Shown here in pieces: positions 39,052 to 47,776 of a stretch of 64,000 bases of DNA. How positions within the stretch are numbered: the first letter of the stretch is position 1; each line of letters begins with the position of its first letter. The DNA is from Flammeovirgaceae bacterium (GTDB lineage Bacteria; Bacteroidota; Bacteroidia; Cytophagales; Cyclobacteriaceae), in contig JAIYCV010000013.1 of assembly GCA_027487845.1 (NCBI GenBank), positions 1 to 64,000 of the forward strand, written 5' to 3'. Position numbers and translations under genes: made by a program. The notes under the pieces are model-generated. The model had not been told where the DNA came from and did not search any database. It saw only the letters and a list, made by a program, of their open reading frames with translations.

Positions 39052-39115
39052 AATTTGAAGATTTGAAAATGCACTAACTATCTTCAAATTTTCAAATCAA
39101 CGAATTTTCAAATTA
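39052..39115. repeat. TTTGAAGAT-type short-word repeat in the metH-metF gap
   Basis: The gap is made of the words TTTGAAGAT, TTTGAAAAT and their complements; ATTTGAAAAT (39061-39070) is the exact inverse of 39088-39097. The block 39080-39106 matches 49561-49587, beside the intact S23 gene, at 26 of 27 positions. No gene lies inside, so it looks like an empty version of the S23-flanking repeat. Confidence 0.7.
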
Positions 39116-39120
39116 TCCTT

Positions 39121-40077
39121 ATGAAAATCTCAGATCACATCAAGAACGCAAACGGAAAAACACTTTTTAGTATAGAAATCTTGCCCCCGCTTAAAGGCGA
39201 GAATATCCAGTTGCTTTTTAGTAACATTGATCCATTGATGGAATTCAAACCGCCTTTTATTGATGTTACCTATCACCGTGAAGAGTACGTTTATAAAAAA
39301 AAGGAAAACGGCTTGTTAGAAAAGCGATCTACCCGAAAGCGCCCTGGTACCGTGGGTATTTGCGCAGCTATCCAAAATCGTTATAAAGTAGATACGGTGC
39401 CCCACATTATCTGTGGTGGTTTTAGTAAAGAGGAGACAGAGAATGCACTTATTGATCTCCAATTCTTAGGTATCGAAAATGTGCTGGCGCTGCAAGGCGA
39501 TGCGATTAAAACAGAACCAAAATTCATTCCAGATCCTGAAGGTCATAAATACGCGTCCGAGCTTGTAACTCAAATCATGCAAATGAATAAAGGGAAGTTT
39601 TTGGACGAAGAACTCGAGAATGCTGCTCCGACTAATTTTTGCATTGGAGTGGCAGCATATCCTGAAAAACATTTTTCTGCTCCGAACTTAAAAACGGATT
39701 TAAAATATTTAAAACATAAAGTTGATTTAGGTGCCGAGTACATAGTGACACAAATGTTTTTCGACAATGAAAAGTATTTTGATTTTGTGGAGAAATGCCG
39801 TGAAGCAGGTATCAATGTCCCTATCATACCCGGAATAAAACCTATTACAGCAAAGGTTCAGTCCACCGTGCTACCAACGATTTTTCACATCGACTTGCCC
39901 GAAGAGTTGGCCGATGAGATTGAAAAGTGCAAAGACAATGCGGCAGTGAAGCAAGTAGGCATTGAGTGGATTATTAAACAATCAAAAGAGTTAATAAAAT
40001 TTGGGGTGCCATCACTGCATTTCTATTCAATGGGCAAAGCCGATCCGATCTATAAAATAGCTAAAGAACTTTTTTAG
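39121..40077 (+). CDS. metF: 5,10-methylenetetrahydrofolate reductase
   Basis: Makes 5-methyl-tetrahydrofolate, the methyl donor for the preceding MetH. The 318-residue TIM-barrel flavoenzyme has FSIEILPPLKG with the catalytic Glu, VTYHREEY, NVLALQGD for FAD contact, NFCIGVAAYPEKH and TQMFFDNEKYFDFVEKCR. It ends GVPSLHFYSMGKADPIYKIAKELF. The order metH-metF behind a SAM riboswitch makes one methyl-cycle operon. Its stop overlaps that of the convergent ATPase gene, and a diverged copy of its 3' end lies 1.3-2.9 kb further on. Confidence 0.97.
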   Translation: MKISDHIKNANGKTLFSIEILPPLKGENIQLLFSNIDPLMEFKPPFIDVTYHREEYVYKKKENGLLEKRSTRKRPGTVGICAAIQNRYKVDTVPHIICGGFSKEETENALIDLQFLGIENVLALQGDAIKTEPKFIPDPEGHKYASELVTQIMQMNKGKFLDEELENAAPTNFCIGVAAYPEKHFSAPNLKTDLKYLKHKVDLGAEYIVTQMFFDNEKYFDFVEKCREAGINVPIIPGIKPITAKVQSTVLPTIFHIDLPEELADEIEKCKDNAAVKQVGIEWIIKQSKELIKFGVPSLHFYSMGKADPIYKIAKELF

Positions 40078-41264
40078 AATAATTCAGCCGCGCGCATTCG
40101 CAAAAATTCTTCGCAAGGAAGACCTCCGCTACCGATCAACAATACCTTATCGGGTTTTATTTCTTTTTGAAAAGCGGCCATTCCCGAGGCTCGCTGCCGT
40201 GCGCCACTTTTTACTTCCAAGCCAATTACTTTGCCACGTTGTTCGAGCACAAAATCCACCTCGTGATTTCGATGCCGCCAATAGTATACCTTGAATCGGT
40301 CGCGGAGCGATTCGTTGATCAAAAATGCACCAATGGAAGACTCTACCATGCGCCCCCAAAGTTCTGTTTTTGAAATGGCTTCAGGAAGCTTCTCCGACCG
40401 TTGCACCGCGAGAAGGGCGTTGTTATGAACTTGAAATTTAGGACTCGAACTACGTACCGACAGCACGTTGGACGAAAACTTTTCGAGCCCACCTAGCAAT
40501 CCTGCGGTATCGAGCAGGTGCAAATAGTTGGCCAGTGTAGTGGTGTTTCCAGCATCTTGTAATTGCCCTTGCATTTTTGTGTATGATAAAATTTGCCCCG
40601 AGTAACTGCATCCCAATTCAAATAGTTTTCTCATCAAGGCTGGCTTATCCACACGGGTAAGCATCAGTATGTCGCGTGAAATGCTGGATTCTATGAGCGA
40701 GTCGGAGACATAATTCCGCCACCGATCGGGGTCATCAATCAGCGGGGCAGCGCCCGGATATCCCCCGAACCAAGTATAGGTATTCACATCCCAGCCAAAG
40801 GCGGCATTCATTTCCGGGAGCGTCCAATGCCCCATAAAAATTGTTTCGAAGCGGCCCGCCAACGATTCGGTCAAGCCTTGTTGTAACAACAGGCGCGAAG
40901 AGCCTAATAGCAAGACCTTGATGGGCAGATTCTGCTGCGTATCTGCGTCCCAATTTTTTTTGACTACTTCGCTCCAGTTCCCAATTTTTTGTATTTCATC
41001 TATTACCAATAGAAACTCAAGGGCTTCCAATTGATGGAGCCGCTGACGCGCTGTGTTCCATTGCTGGTCAATCCACGCAGGGTTTGAGTTGGTATCATCA
41101 GCCGAGACAGAAAGAAAAGGCACTTTCAGTTCCTTCAAAACTTGGTTTACCAACGTAGTTTTACCTACTTGCCGTGGCCCATAAATAGCTTGTAACAGCC
41201 TTCTCGGCTCTTGCAGCCTACTGGCAAGTAATTGATAATGAGTTCTTTTTATTGAATTTGACAT
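40074..41264 (-). CDS. AAA ATPase with DUF4143 domain
   Basis: A 396-residue accessory ATPase. Walker A is GPRQVGKTTL (about 30-39) and Walker B is FLLVIDEIQKI; the C-terminal DUF4143 region contains YYWRHRNHEVDFVLEQRGKVIGLEVKSG, a PD-(D/E)XK nuclease-like core. This family is widespread and patchy in Bacteria and Archaea with no settled function. Two palindromes precede the start (41268-41305). The gene is inserted between the intact metF 3' end and a decayed metF 3' copy, which suggests it arrived by transfer. Confidence 0.9.
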   Translation of the reverse strand: MSNSIKRTHYQLLASRLQEPRRLLQAIYGPRQVGKTTLVNQVLKELKVPFLSVSADDTNSNPAWIDQQWNTARQRLHQLEALEFLLVIDEIQKIGNWSEVVKKNWDADTQQNLPIKVLLLGSSRLLLQQGLTESLAGRFETIFMGHWTLPEMNAAFGWDVNTYTWFGGYPGAAPLIDDPDRWRNYVSDSLIESSISRDILMLTRVDKPALMRKLFELGCSYSGQILSYTKMQGQLQDAGNTTTLANYLHLLDTAGLLGGLEKFSSNVLSVRSSSPKFQVHNNALLAVQRSEKLPEAISKTELWGRMVESSIGAFLINESLRDRFKVYYWRHRNHEVDFVLEQRGKVIGLEVKSGARQRASGMAAFQKEIKPDKVLLIGSGGLPCEEFLRMRAAELF

Positions 41265-41267
41265 TTT

Positions 41268-41305
41268 GCTCAGTATAATGAGTAAATTTACTCAAAGTAT
41301 TGAGT
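41268..41305 (-). promoter_or_regulatory. Tandem palindromes upstream of the DUF4143 ATPase
   Basis: ACTCAAAGTATTGAGT (41290-41305) is a perfect palindrome with 6-bp arms; GCTCAGTATAATGAGT (41268-41283) is a second imperfect copy, 22 bp away centre to centre. The second starts 3 bases before the gene's ATG. Two phased inverted repeats at a promoter are a classical operator layout for a dimeric repressor; autoregulation by the ATPase is conjecture. Confidence 0.55.
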
Positions 41306-41371
41306 AAAATATAATCGAGTCTTTTATTTTTTTATTGCTGCAACAAAGCGGGTCATTTTTTAAAGAACTAA

Positions 41372-42841
41372 TTAGTCGTCCCTTAAAAACTCAATTTTAG
41401 GATTAGAAGATTTTGGATTTGTGATTTTGTGGTTTTAACGAGCGAAAAAAGGCAATTAAAAAGTTGGTTCAAAAAGACAAGTGGGTTTACTTTCCACTTG
41501 TTGATCATGCGTTTGAAGTTCATGGCCGCAGCGGCAAGCATGACATTGATGTTATCGCCCTTTATCCCTTTGTAGTAGTTGCGGCTGAGCCGGTGATCGT
41601 GTTTTAAATGCCCTATCTTAGGTTCTATTGCAGACCTGCGTTTAAACCCGTTGCGCAGTTTTTGTTTTTGATAAGGTGTTCTTTGTTTGCCTGGCTTGTC
41701 AGGGGTAACGATGGTTGTCCCCAATACTTCTTTCACCCCAACATATCCACGGTCAACAAAATTATTTTTTAGCGTGGTCCCCGTTAACCGCTGCTGTTGC
41801 TCAATGGCAGGCTGCAATGTTTTGCTGTCGTGTACATTTTTTTCGATGTTGATCGCCCCGATAATAACACCTGTTGTTTTGGTGGCGATAATGCTCACCT
41901 TACTGCCGAATTCGTACTTCTTGTGCTCTTTGCCTTTGGTCATACATTGGGTGTGCGGCTCGTGCAGGCTATAGATTTTGTTGCTGTCGGATTTCTTTTG
42001 CAGCAATACTTTCTTGAACAGCCCAAGTGTATCTTGATGCAGGCCTGGCGTGAGTTTGCGCTCTAATTCCCTTACCAGCCTACCCGCTATGGTTTTTACT
42101 TTACGCTCTGCTTTCCTCGCCCTCCCTTTATTTTTTGGATGGTTCCTGAAGCGTTGGTCTAACAACAACTTCTTCACCGTGCGTGTATAACTCTGCCGAA
42201 GCTCAATACCTTGCGCTACGGCAATACCCACACACTTCTTGATGATCTTACGGTGCAGTTTACTATCGGTTGGATAGGTGATGTTCTTTTCTTGGACGGT
42301 GGTGTCGGTGGTCGCCTCCTTCTCGCCACCGTCTTTTCCATTTACGCGGATACTTTCCTTCAAGATCAATTCAATCCCTTCCTCACCAATACGGTTACGG
42401 AAGTGGACAAGATCACTGGCCTCACAGGGTGCACCGCAAGCATACGTTCTTTCACCACTAAAGTATTGGTAGTAGATATTTTCAAACCACTGCTCCACAA
42501 CACTCTCATCGCTAAGGTTGCGAACGTGCTTGAGTATGAGCAAGGACACCATCAAACGTATCGGTTTGGCCGGACGGCCCTCTCCTGAATACAACTTGGC
42601 AAACATGGTTTAAAAAATGCCCCACTGGATTTGATTGGCCAAGATATACAGCGGGTGGCGGTGGCTCAATTGTTCAAAGGTGCTGTAAAAACTAAGTTGA
42701 GAGGTAGAAGCTGGTTTTGTAAGCATAAAAAATCTGCAAGGTTTTAAGGATAAAACCCAACTTTCTTGCAGATTGTTTCAACTCAATTCAATCGGTTTTA
42801 TTCAAAAACCAATCCCATTGGGCTTTTTAAGGAGCGACTAA
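41372..42841 (-). mobile_element. IS5-like insertion sequence
   Basis: Terminal inverted repeats are TTAGTCGTCCCTTAAAAA (41372-41389) and its near-complement at 42824-42841, matching at 16 of 18 positions. The element is about 1.47 kb and carries one transposase gene whose stop lies inside the left repeat. TAATTA occurs at both outer ends, but because it is palindromic the exact target duplication cannot be fixed. It is inserted in a decayed metF copy. Confidence 0.85.
41383..42726 (-). pseudogene. IS5-family transposase with in-frame stop
   Basis: The C-terminal 407 residues (41383-42606) form a DUF772/InsH-type transposase with a DDE domain: KLYSGEGRPAKPIRLMVSLLILKH, DTTVQEKN with the first Asp, NNFVDRGYVGVKEV with the second, and RRSAIEPKIGHLKHDHRL with the Glu. 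The natural start is an ATG at 42724-42726; that frame reads LSHRHPLYILANQIQWGIF, then a TAA at 42610-42612, then TMFAKLYS. Homologues continue through this point, so a nonsense mutation separates the first 38 residues. Restart at the ATG 42606 may leave partial activity. Confidence 0.85.
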
Positions 42842-42932
42842 TTAAGTTAACTTCGGAGTGCCATCCTTCCATTTCTATTCAATGGGCAAAGCAGATACCA
42901 CCTATAAAATAGCAGGGAATTGTTCTAAATGA

Positions 42933-42961
42933 AAAGAGGCTTGAATTTTTCAAGCCTCTTT
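42933..42961. terminator. Bidirectional intrinsic terminator
   Basis: AAAGAGGCTTG (42933-42943) pairs perfectly with CAAGCCTCTTT (42951-42961) around a 7-nt loop. It begins one base after the metF remnant's stop, so it is probably that gene's original terminator, and it also ends the leftward SGNH gene. Confidence 0.75.
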
Positions 42962-42986
42962 AAACTATTCAAAAAGAAGTAGCTTT

Positions 42987-44588
42987 CTATGGGTTTACAG
43001 GTAGCCCTGTGCCTTTGTATTTTGAAAGATCGGATAGAGGTACTGTTGCACCGAATTTAGCATTAATTGCCGCAATGAAAATATTGGCCATAAATGCATA
43101 TCCTCGGCTATTTGGATGAACTCCATCTTCCGAAAATGCGCCTGTTGGAGGCACAAAACTAGGTGTAATGGTGACTCCATTAAATACTGCTGCCCGCGTA
43201 GTAACCAAGTTGGTAAACGCAGCATTTAGATCAGCAAAAGCAACTCTATTATTGCTGTTGTCAGCAGCTGATTTAATAATTGCATTGAATGCTGTTACTG
43301 CTTCACGACAGGCAGTAATTTCTGAAGGCAGAAGAACAAATTGATCCGCTAAGGGAACTGAAACGCCATTAACCAATAGTGGATTGCCGCCAACAGTCGT
43401 CCCAAGAATACCGCCAGCTGAAAGCGTGATCAAGTCGCCAGAATTTGCTTCTCTTATTTGCTGATAAGAGGCGAGTTGCGCCCGTTGAGTGCTTGTTATA
43501 CCACCTGCGGAAAGTAAAGCGTCTAATGCTGGCCCAAGATTCGGAAGGGTCTTATCAACGATAACTATTTCATTAGTTGATGATGCGCTAAAACTAACTT
43601 TGCGTGCATCTAATGCAGCCCCTGTAGTTCCAAGCAGCCCAAGCAACCCTGCATTTCCCTTGATGGCATCTAACACTGCATTATATCCTGCAAAACCGCT
43701 ATTAACAGCAGTAGCAGTCGCAGCGTCCATAGGGATTGCATTCCAAAGCACTGTTCTAAAAAAAGGTATTGTGGTTACATCTGGTATGTTGCCTACTACT
43801 CCTTTTACGGTGGGGTTAGTCAATAATGCTGTCATGGCAGCAGTGTACTGGCCTTGAAAAGCCGCAGTGGATGTGATTGGCACTGCGCCAGATCCGCCAG
43901 TAGTTGCATAACCTAAAACATCATTATTCCCTAGGTCAAATAGAAAGAAGGTCGGCTGTGCTGCAAGTGCATCCCCAATAATTGTTGACGTTCCTGGATT
44001 ACTGGCAAATCGCGCGTACAAGCCATTGAATGCAGGGTTGCCAGTAGATGGACCGCCAGTGAGGGGAGTCAAACACTGACCGAGTAGTATACCAGGTACC
44101 GCAAAATTGTTAAGTGTCGTCTTATTGCCGGCAAATGGAGTGGGTAAATCTGCGGTATTAAAAGGAGCAGGTACTCCTGAAGTTCCCGCAGCGGCTGGCC
44201 CAGCCCCCCTTGGTCCGGTAGGACCATCGGGATCGAACAAAACTAATCTACCTCTAATAACACCAGTTGCAAGATTAGAAGAACTAGAGTTAAATCCGTT
44301 TACCGAATTGATATCAGGTTGGTTAAAAGCTCCGCCTCCTACCGTTGCAAATTGCGTTGCCATAATCTTAGGTAGCGAGTTTGCTTGCCCCTCATTAAAA
44401 AGTGCCCCAGCTTGAAAGCCCGCAGTCAATGAATTGCCTATCGCAACAAATTTTGTAAAATCAGCCGAGCCTTTTGCAGGCGTTACGGGTGGAGTAACAG
44501 TAGGATCTTCTAGTGTGATGACTTCTTGCTTACAAGAAACGACCACAGCTAGGATAAGCCCAAAAGAAATTAATTTATTGATTTTCAT
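42987..44588 (-). CDS. SGNH/GDSL-type lipoprotein hydrolase
   Basis: A 533-residue lipoprotein (lipobox VVSC, Cys19). The SGNH hydrolase blocks are visible: block I VAIGNSLTAGFQ with the nucleophile Ser, block III LGNNDVLGYA, and block V EDGVHPNSRGYAFMA with the catalytic Asp and His. It is Gly/Ala/Thr-rich between the blocks and longer than typical GDSL esterases. It follows a TonB-dependent receptor by 19 bp, so the pair probably binds and trims an acylated substrate at the outer membrane; the substrate is unknown. Confidence 0.85.
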   Translation of the reverse strand: MKINKLISFGLILAVVVSCKQEVITLEDPTVTPPVTPAKGSADFTKFVAIGNSLTAGFQAGALFNEGQANSLPKIMATQFATVGGGAFNQPDINSVNGFNSSSSNLATGVIRGRLVLFDPDGPTGPRGAGPAAAGTSGVPAPFNTADLPTPFAGNKTTLNNFAVPGILLGQCLTPLTGGPSTGNPAFNGLYARFASNPGTSTIIGDALAAQPTFFLFDLGNNDVLGYATTGGSGAVPITSTAAFQGQYTAAMTALLTNPTVKGVVGNIPDVTTIPFFRTVLWNAIPMDAATATAVNSGFAGYNAVLDAIKGNAGLLGLLGTTGAALDARKVSFSASSTNEIVIVDKTLPNLGPALDALLSAGGITSTQRAQLASYQQIREANSGDLITLSAGGILGTTVGGNPLLVNGVSVPLADQFVLLPSEITACREAVTAFNAIIKSAADNSNNRVAFADLNAAFTNLVTTRAAVFNGVTITPSFVPPTGAFSEDGVHPNSRGYAFMANIFIAAINAKFGATVPLSDLSKYKGTGLPVNP

Positions 44589-44607
44589 GGAATTTCAATT
44601 ATGGATA

Positions 44608-47352
44608 TTATTTTAAAAATTCGTCAAACGTGATGGAGACGTAGTATTGCTGCCCTACAAATGGTGAGCCTATATTGGTTCGGTAATCGCCCCCTCCAAT
44701 ATTGGTTCCCCCGATTTTGATCATCGACCTAATCGAAGAAACTTTATAGTTTAACTGCGCATCAACAACCCCAAACTGAGGTACTTGCCACACTCCAAAA
44801 GAAGACTGCCATTCGAAAGCAGTTTGCCAACGATAATTCACATTGAAACCAAGATTATCGATGATTTTTCTGTTACTAAGACCTACGTTGATCTTGTTCT
44901 TAGGCGTGTTGAAGTTGGATTGAAAATCAACTGAACTGCCAGGTGCTTCAAAACCTGCCCAATTCCAATTTCCGTTTACAACAAAATTTTGAGGTAGACT
45001 GTAAGAAAGTCCTAGTCCAACTCCATAGGTCTTCACTTCTTGAGTTAAATTGGTGTAAGGTGCCCATAAGGAACCTGCAGCAATTGCTTTGCCTTGGTGC
45101 GTAGTACCAACTTTGTTCACCACCGATTGCTGACCAATGAAATTAGTATAAGTTGTATAATAACCATTTAGATCTACAAGCAATTTGCTAGCTATCAAAC
45201 CTTTATAACCCAATTCATAAGCATTTAGTTGCTCGGGCTTTACATATGCTAAGGTAGCTGTTTCGAGAGAGCTACCATCTCCCGCTGGTTTTACTGCGCC
45301 AGTTACTGGATCCAATGTACCGCCTCCTGCTCGGAATTTGGTATAAGAAGCATTCGTGTACGCACCACCCTCCATTATACCATATCGCTCAGCATTTGCT
45401 CTTGTTCCACCCAATAAGTTACCACCAGTAGATGGAAAGTAGATAAACTGTGCCTGCGTATCAGGATTTCTAAAACCCGTTTGAAACGATGCTCTGATAT
45501 TGCTTTCTTTTGAAAGTTCATAAACGGCAGATACGCGAGGTGTAAATTGCCCGTCAAAATTCTGATTTTTATCGAAACGCAAAGAACCTGTTATCTTAAC
45601 TTTCTCAGCGATCGATTTTGCAATCTGTGTGTAAACCCCTCCCTCATTGATTCGTATTCTTTTGAAGTTCAACCCGTCATCAGGTGCTTCGTTGAAGATT
45701 GTGCCGTTCGAGAAAAGGTTGTATTGTCTGAAATTACCACCTACTTGAATTTCTGCCCATTTAATTTGGTTAAAGAACTTATAGTTAAACTCCGCGTGGT
45801 AAAGTTTTGAATTATCGGTAAAAGAAGCTCCTGCGGGAGAACCTTGAAACTTTTGTCCTCTTACTTGGTTCATCAAATCGATAAATGCCTGAGTACCTGG
45901 TTGAGGTCTATTTCTATCTGCAAATCTCCTAGCTTCAGCATGACTGCCCGCAGCATAACCTGGCACGTATCCTTGCATTGTTAAAACATAATCAGATGCC
46001 CATTTGGTTGCAGTCGGGCTATAGGTTTCGTTGGCGTAAATTCCTAGCGCCCCTAAGTTATAAGACTTCCCAGCATCGGTGGCCGATTGGTAAGCTCTCA
46101 CAAAAAAATTATCACCTTTAATTTCTAGTTTATGAAATTGTTGGTTGAAATCGCGTAATGCATATTTTTCTTGCCCCTGATAAATAGAGTTACCACCGCC
46201 ATAGCGATAATTGTAAATAGCCTCAATTTTATCTGTTATTCTATAATGCAGGGCAGCATCACCTTTAATGGTTTTGGCCTCTCTATTGTCGTTGAATGCA
46301 GCTAAAATATCTTCTTCTCTAAAGCCCGTTCTAGCGATTATTCCGATACTAGGAACCCCAGTCGGTATTATCGCCTCATCGCCATATAAGTTTAGTCCAT
46401 CAAAATTTGGATTACTACTCAAATTAGTTGTGGAACCCGTGTTGGTTCGATCCGTTTTATAATCATTACCTAGCCAATCAGTAGTTTTCAAGTAAGAGAA
46501 ATTCACCTTGAACGCGAACTTATTGTTGAATGCTTTCGCATAGCGGACACTATATTGTCCAAGAGGATGGCTGCCACCCGCAGTGGAGTTTACAATTCCT
46601 TGTTTTACTTGAGCACTAAGACCTTGGTATTCAAACGGACTCTTACTTTTCATAATCATAATTCCGTTGAATGCGTTAGGGCCATACAATGCCGAAGCCG
46701 CACCAGGAATTAATTCCACACTTTCGGCATCCAATTCTCCCACACCCATTATGCTGCCAGTTGGAAAGTTTAGCAGTGGAGCTTGGGTATCCATGCCGTC
46801 TACCCATTGCACAAAGCGTGTATTCGCAATGGTGGCAAAGCCCCTTGTGTTAATAGCAGTAAAATTCAAGCTGCCAGAACTTGCCTGAACGCCTTTTACA
46901 TTTGCGAGCGCATCAAAAAAATCAGGCGTTGCCGCCTGCCGGATGCTGAGGATGTCCATTTTTTCGATCGTTACAGGAGACTTTAGAATACTCTCCTCCA
47001 CGCGAGAGGCGGACACTACCACTTCTTGACCTAAGAGGGATTGTTCCTCGATGGAAATGTCAAGCGTAGTAGCAGCGTCTTTAATTTCAACTTCTTGGGT
47101 TTTATATCCAATGAAAGAGAAAGTCAAAATAAAAGGAGGTGCTTGGTTAACTTTTAGGTTGAAAGAACCCTTGGTGTCGGAAATAGTGCCTGCAATACTG
47201 CCTTTTACTACAATATTAACCCCTGCAACTGTTTCCCCGCTTCCGCTATCTTTTACAGTTCCAGAGATAGTCGTCTGTGCTAAAACAGACCCCGCACATA
47301 AACCCATCACAAAGAGGGGCATAAGTGCCATTAAGTAGAATTTTTTTGCCAT
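44608..47352 (-). CDS. TonB-dependent receptor with carboxypeptidase-regulatory-like domain
   Basis: A 914-residue outer-membrane receptor. Signal peptide 1-25 (ending VLAQ), then a CarboxypepD_reg-like domain (TISGTVKDSGSGETVAGVNIVVKGS), the plug domain (VVSASRVEESILKSPVTIEKMD; ELIPGAASALYGPNAFNGIMIMKSKSPF) and a 22-strand-type barrel ending in an aromatic-containing strand (YVSITFDEFLK). This is the Bacteroidota pattern of SusC-like and related importers, though the paired lipoprotein is an SGNH hydrolase rather than SusD. A promoter is visible at 47374-47403. Confidence 0.9.
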   Translation of the reverse strand: MAKKFYLMALMPLFVMGLCAGSVLAQTTISGTVKDSGSGETVAGVNIVVKGSIAGTISDTKGSFNLKVNQAPPFILTFSFIGYKTQEVEIKDAATTLDISIEEQSLLGQEVVVSASRVEESILKSPVTIEKMDILSIRQAATPDFFDALANVKGVQASSGSLNFTAINTRGFATIANTRFVQWVDGMDTQAPLLNFPTGSIMGVGELDAESVELIPGAASALYGPNAFNGIMIMKSKSPFEYQGLSAQVKQGIVNSTAGGSHPLGQYSVRYAKAFNNKFAFKVNFSYLKTTDWLGNDYKTDRTNTGSTTNLSSNPNFDGLNLYGDEAIIPTGVPSIGIIARTGFREEDILAAFNDNREAKTIKGDAALHYRITDKIEAIYNYRYGGGNSIYQGQEKYALRDFNQQFHKLEIKGDNFFVRAYQSATDAGKSYNLGALGIYANETYSPTATKWASDYVLTMQGYVPGYAAGSHAEARRFADRNRPQPGTQAFIDLMNQVRGQKFQGSPAGASFTDNSKLYHAEFNYKFFNQIKWAEIQVGGNFRQYNLFSNGTIFNEAPDDGLNFKRIRINEGGVYTQIAKSIAEKVKITGSLRFDKNQNFDGQFTPRVSAVYELSKESNIRASFQTGFRNPDTQAQFIYFPSTGGNLLGGTRANAERYGIMEGGAYTNASYTKFRAGGGTLDPVTGAVKPAGDGSSLETATLAYVKPEQLNAYELGYKGLIASKLLVDLNGYYTTYTNFIGQQSVVNKVGTTHQGKAIAAGSLWAPYTNLTQEVKTYGVGLGLSYSLPQNFVVNGNWNWAGFEAPGSSVDFQSNFNTPKNKINVGLSNRKIIDNLGFNVNYRWQTAFEWQSSFGVWQVPQFGVVDAQLNYKVSSIRSMIKIGGTNIGGGDYRTNIGSPFVGQQYYVSITFDEFLK

Positions 47353-47373
47353 ACGTATAGATTAAATTTTCGT

Positions 47374-47403
47374 TAAATCTACGTGATTTATATAAAATTC
47401 AAA
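47374..47403 (-). promoter_or_regulatory. Bacteroidota-type promoter of the TonB receptor operon
   Basis: On the minus strand TTTG (47400-47403), 18 bp, then TAGATTTA (47374-47381), one base off the TAnnTTTG -7 box. It lies 22 bp before the receptor ATG. Confidence 0.45.
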
Positions 47404-47449
47404 CGATTGAAACAGCTTTTTTGAGAAAAAAAGTATGTATGCCGAATAA

Positions 47450-47776
47450 TTAACTTTTTTGGACGTGTTTTACCAGTCTTTCGCAAAGTTGTTTCATTTC
47501 ATTTGCCATTATTTCATCGCCCGTGGAGGATAGTACGCTTTGAGAAAGCCCCCCAATACAATCAATATAGAAGCGTTTCATGTCTTCAACGGGCATATCC
47601 TTGGCCCATAGATCAATTCGTAATGTGTTTCTTTGAGTATGATCCCATAATGCCAGGCTGATCGACTTGGTTTCTGTGGCAGTTTCTTCGGGCTTATCGG
47701 TGGCATCCCACTCGATTTTTTCAGGAAGGTTGTTTTCGTCTAACTCAATGGTGAATTGGATGGTGGATTTTTTCAT
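47450..47776 (-). CDS. gldC: Gliding motility protein GldC
   Basis: A 108-residue cytoplasmic protein matching GldC: STIQFTIELDENNLPEKIEWDATD, then LALWDHTQRNTLRIDLWAKDMPVEDMKRFY, and a C-terminal helix ending LVKHVQK. GldC supports gliding in Flavobacterium but is not essential for it. None of the other gld/spr/por genes is in the window. The stop codon of the frameshifted nucleotidyltransferase gene upstream would overlap this start (ATGA at 47773-47776). Confidence 0.92.
   Translation of the reverse strand: MKKSTIQFTIELDENNLPEKIEWDATDKPEETATETKSISLALWDHTQRNTLRIDLWAKDMPVEDMKRFYIDCIGGLSQSVLSSTGDEIMANEMKQLCERLVKHVQKS

Larger units (their letters stand above)
41337..42932 (+). pseudogene. Decayed metF 3' end interrupted by an IS element
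   Basis: After the IS, 42846-42932 reads NFGVPSFHFYSMGKADTTYKIAGNCSK and a stop, matching FGVPSLHFYSMGKADPIYKIAKELF of intact metF; a 23-nt block in it is identical to metF. Before the IS, 41337-41357 reads AATKRVI and 41362-41373 reads KELI, matching AAVKQVGI and KELI of metF with deletion and frameshift; this left part is a short match and less certain. The IS at 41372-42841 interrupts the copy. It is not a functional gene. Confidence 0.75.
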
